Assembly (NCBI GenBank): GCA_016199485.1
Contig: JACQGO010000248.1
Coordinates: forward strand, 1-35,206
DNA from: Betaproteobacteria bacterium
Lineage (GTDB): Bacteria; Pseudomonadota; Gammaproteobacteria; Burkholderiales; SG8-41
Length of the DNA stretch: 35,206 bases
Reading direction: 5' to 3'
Below, piece by piece: positions 34,156-35,206 of the stretch. Numbering within the stretch: position 1 is the first letter of the stretch; each line of letters opens with the position of its first letter. Below the pieces are notes generated by a model. That model ran no database searches, was not told the DNA's origin, and saw only the letters and a program-made list of their open reading frames with translations. Both the position numbers and the translations under genes were made by a program.

Positions 34156-35206
34156 CTACGCCGCTTCCTCGGTAAGCTTCATCGCCTCTTCGATATCCAC
34201 CGCCACCACCCGCGACACGCCCGGCTCCTGCATCGTGATGCCGAGCAGCTGCCCGGCGATCTCCATGGTGATCTTGTTGTGACTGATGAACAGGAACTGC
34301 GACTGGCGGGACATCTTTCTCACCAGCGCGCAGAAACGCTCGGTGTTGTGGTCATCGAGCGGTGCGTCCACTTCATCGAGCAGGCAGAACGGCGCGGGGT
34401 TGAGCTGAAACAGCGAAAACACCAGCGCCAGCGCGGTGAGCGCCTTCTCCCCGCCGGAGAGCAGGTGGATCGTCGTGTTCTTCTTCCCGGGCGGCTGCGC
34501 AATCGCCTGCACGCCGCTGTCCAGGATTTCCTCCCCGGTCAGCACGAGCCTAGCGTGCCCGCCCCCGAACAGCGCCGGGAACAGCGTGCCGAAGTGCCGG
34601 TTCACCTCGTCGAACGTATGCTGCAACCGCTCCCGCGTCTCGCGGTCAATGCGGCGGATGGCGTCTTCCAGCGTGGCCATCGCCTCGGTGAGGTCGCGCG
34701 ACTGCGCGTCGAGGTAATTCCTGCGCTCCTCGGCGTTCTGCAGCTCTTCCAGCGCCGCAAGATTGACCGCGCCGAGCGCCGTGATCGCGTCGTTCAGCCG
34801 GTTGATCTCCGCCTGCAGCGCTCCGGGACGCGCGCCCTTTTCGAGCAACGACGCGATCTCGTGCTCGTCGGCCCCGGCGAGCTGCTGCGCAAACTGCTCC
34901 TCGGTGAGCCGCGCTTCCTGCTCCTTGAGCCGGAGCTCGGCAATGCGCTCGCGCAGCGGATCGAGCTTCTGCTCGCACGCGAGCCGCTCTTGCTCGGCCT
35001 GCTTGAGCGTCGACTCCATCTCTTCGAGCGCGTCGCGCGCCGTTTTCAACGCCTGTTCCCGCTCGGCACGCTGCACCAGCGCCTGCTGCAATTTTTCCTG
35101 CGGCGGCGCCTCGTCATAGCCGGCGAGCTCGCGTTCAAGCTCCGCCATGCTCCGGCTCAGGCTGCCGATGGTTTCAGAAAATACATTAATTGAGTTTTCT
35201 ATCTCA
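34156..35206 (-). CDS. smc: Chromosome partition protein Smc, C-terminal part (5' end beyond window)
   Basis: Frame is open to the window edge ([29 protein letters not shown]...); [44 protein letters not shown] (ABC signature/Walker B). Confidence 0.96.
   Translation of the reverse strand, partial: EIENSINVFSETIGSLSRSMAELERELAGYDEAPPQEKLQQALVQRAEREQALKTARDALEEMESTLKQAEQERLACEQKLDPLRERIAELRLKEQEARLTEEQFAQQLAGADEHEIASLLEKGARPGALQAEINRLNDAITALGAVNLAALEELQNAEERRNYLDAQSRDLTEAMATLEDAIRRIDRETRERLQHTFDEVNRHFGTLFPALFGGGHARLVLTGEEILDSGVQAIAQPPGKKNTTIHLLSGGEKALTALALVFSLFQLNPAPFCLLDEVDAPLDDHNTERFCALVRKMSRQSQFLFISHNKITMEIAGQLLGITMQEPGVSRVVAVDIEEAMKLTEEAA

Overview
The window is 35.2 kb of GC-rich, gene-dense chromosome that looks betaproteobacterial, judged from gene order and protein character. 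Most of it is conserved housekeeping sequence. From left to right it holds: the C-terminal end of a TSUP permease; folD, ftsB, eno, kdsA and pyrG; ppsR; a TrmH/SpoU-type RNA methyltransferase; a divergent EgtB-like/glycosyltransferase pair; a large minus-strand envelope/translation block (rpsB-tsf-pyrH-frr-uppS-cdsA-dxr-rseP-bamA-skp-lpxD-fabZ-lpxA-lpxB-rnhB); map and glnD on the plus strand; and a minus-strand set smc(partial)-zipA-ligA-galU-dsrE-like-hpt-MTIP-def. The most notable system is the divergent pair at 7408-9730. An EgtB-family enzyme with the EgtB-X type C-terminus sits 67 bp from a TIGR04348-type glycosyltransferase. This matches the senA/senB core of selenoneine (selenium analogue of ergothioneine) biosynthesis, and it lies between rnhB and the methyltransferase/ppsR genes. 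Secondary signals are: (i) a related pair of intergenic palindromic elements, one a perfect 22-bp-arm inverted repeat, at 3896-3947 and 23325-23364; (ii) two TACAC-N-GTGTA palindromes in the senAB locus; (iii) heptameric tandem repeats at both convergent gene ends flanking the senAB region; (iv) terminator or leader structures around rpsB/tsf and ftsB/folD. No rRNA, tRNA, CRISPR array or transposase gene was recognised. All calls come from reading the sequence and translations; no database search was run.
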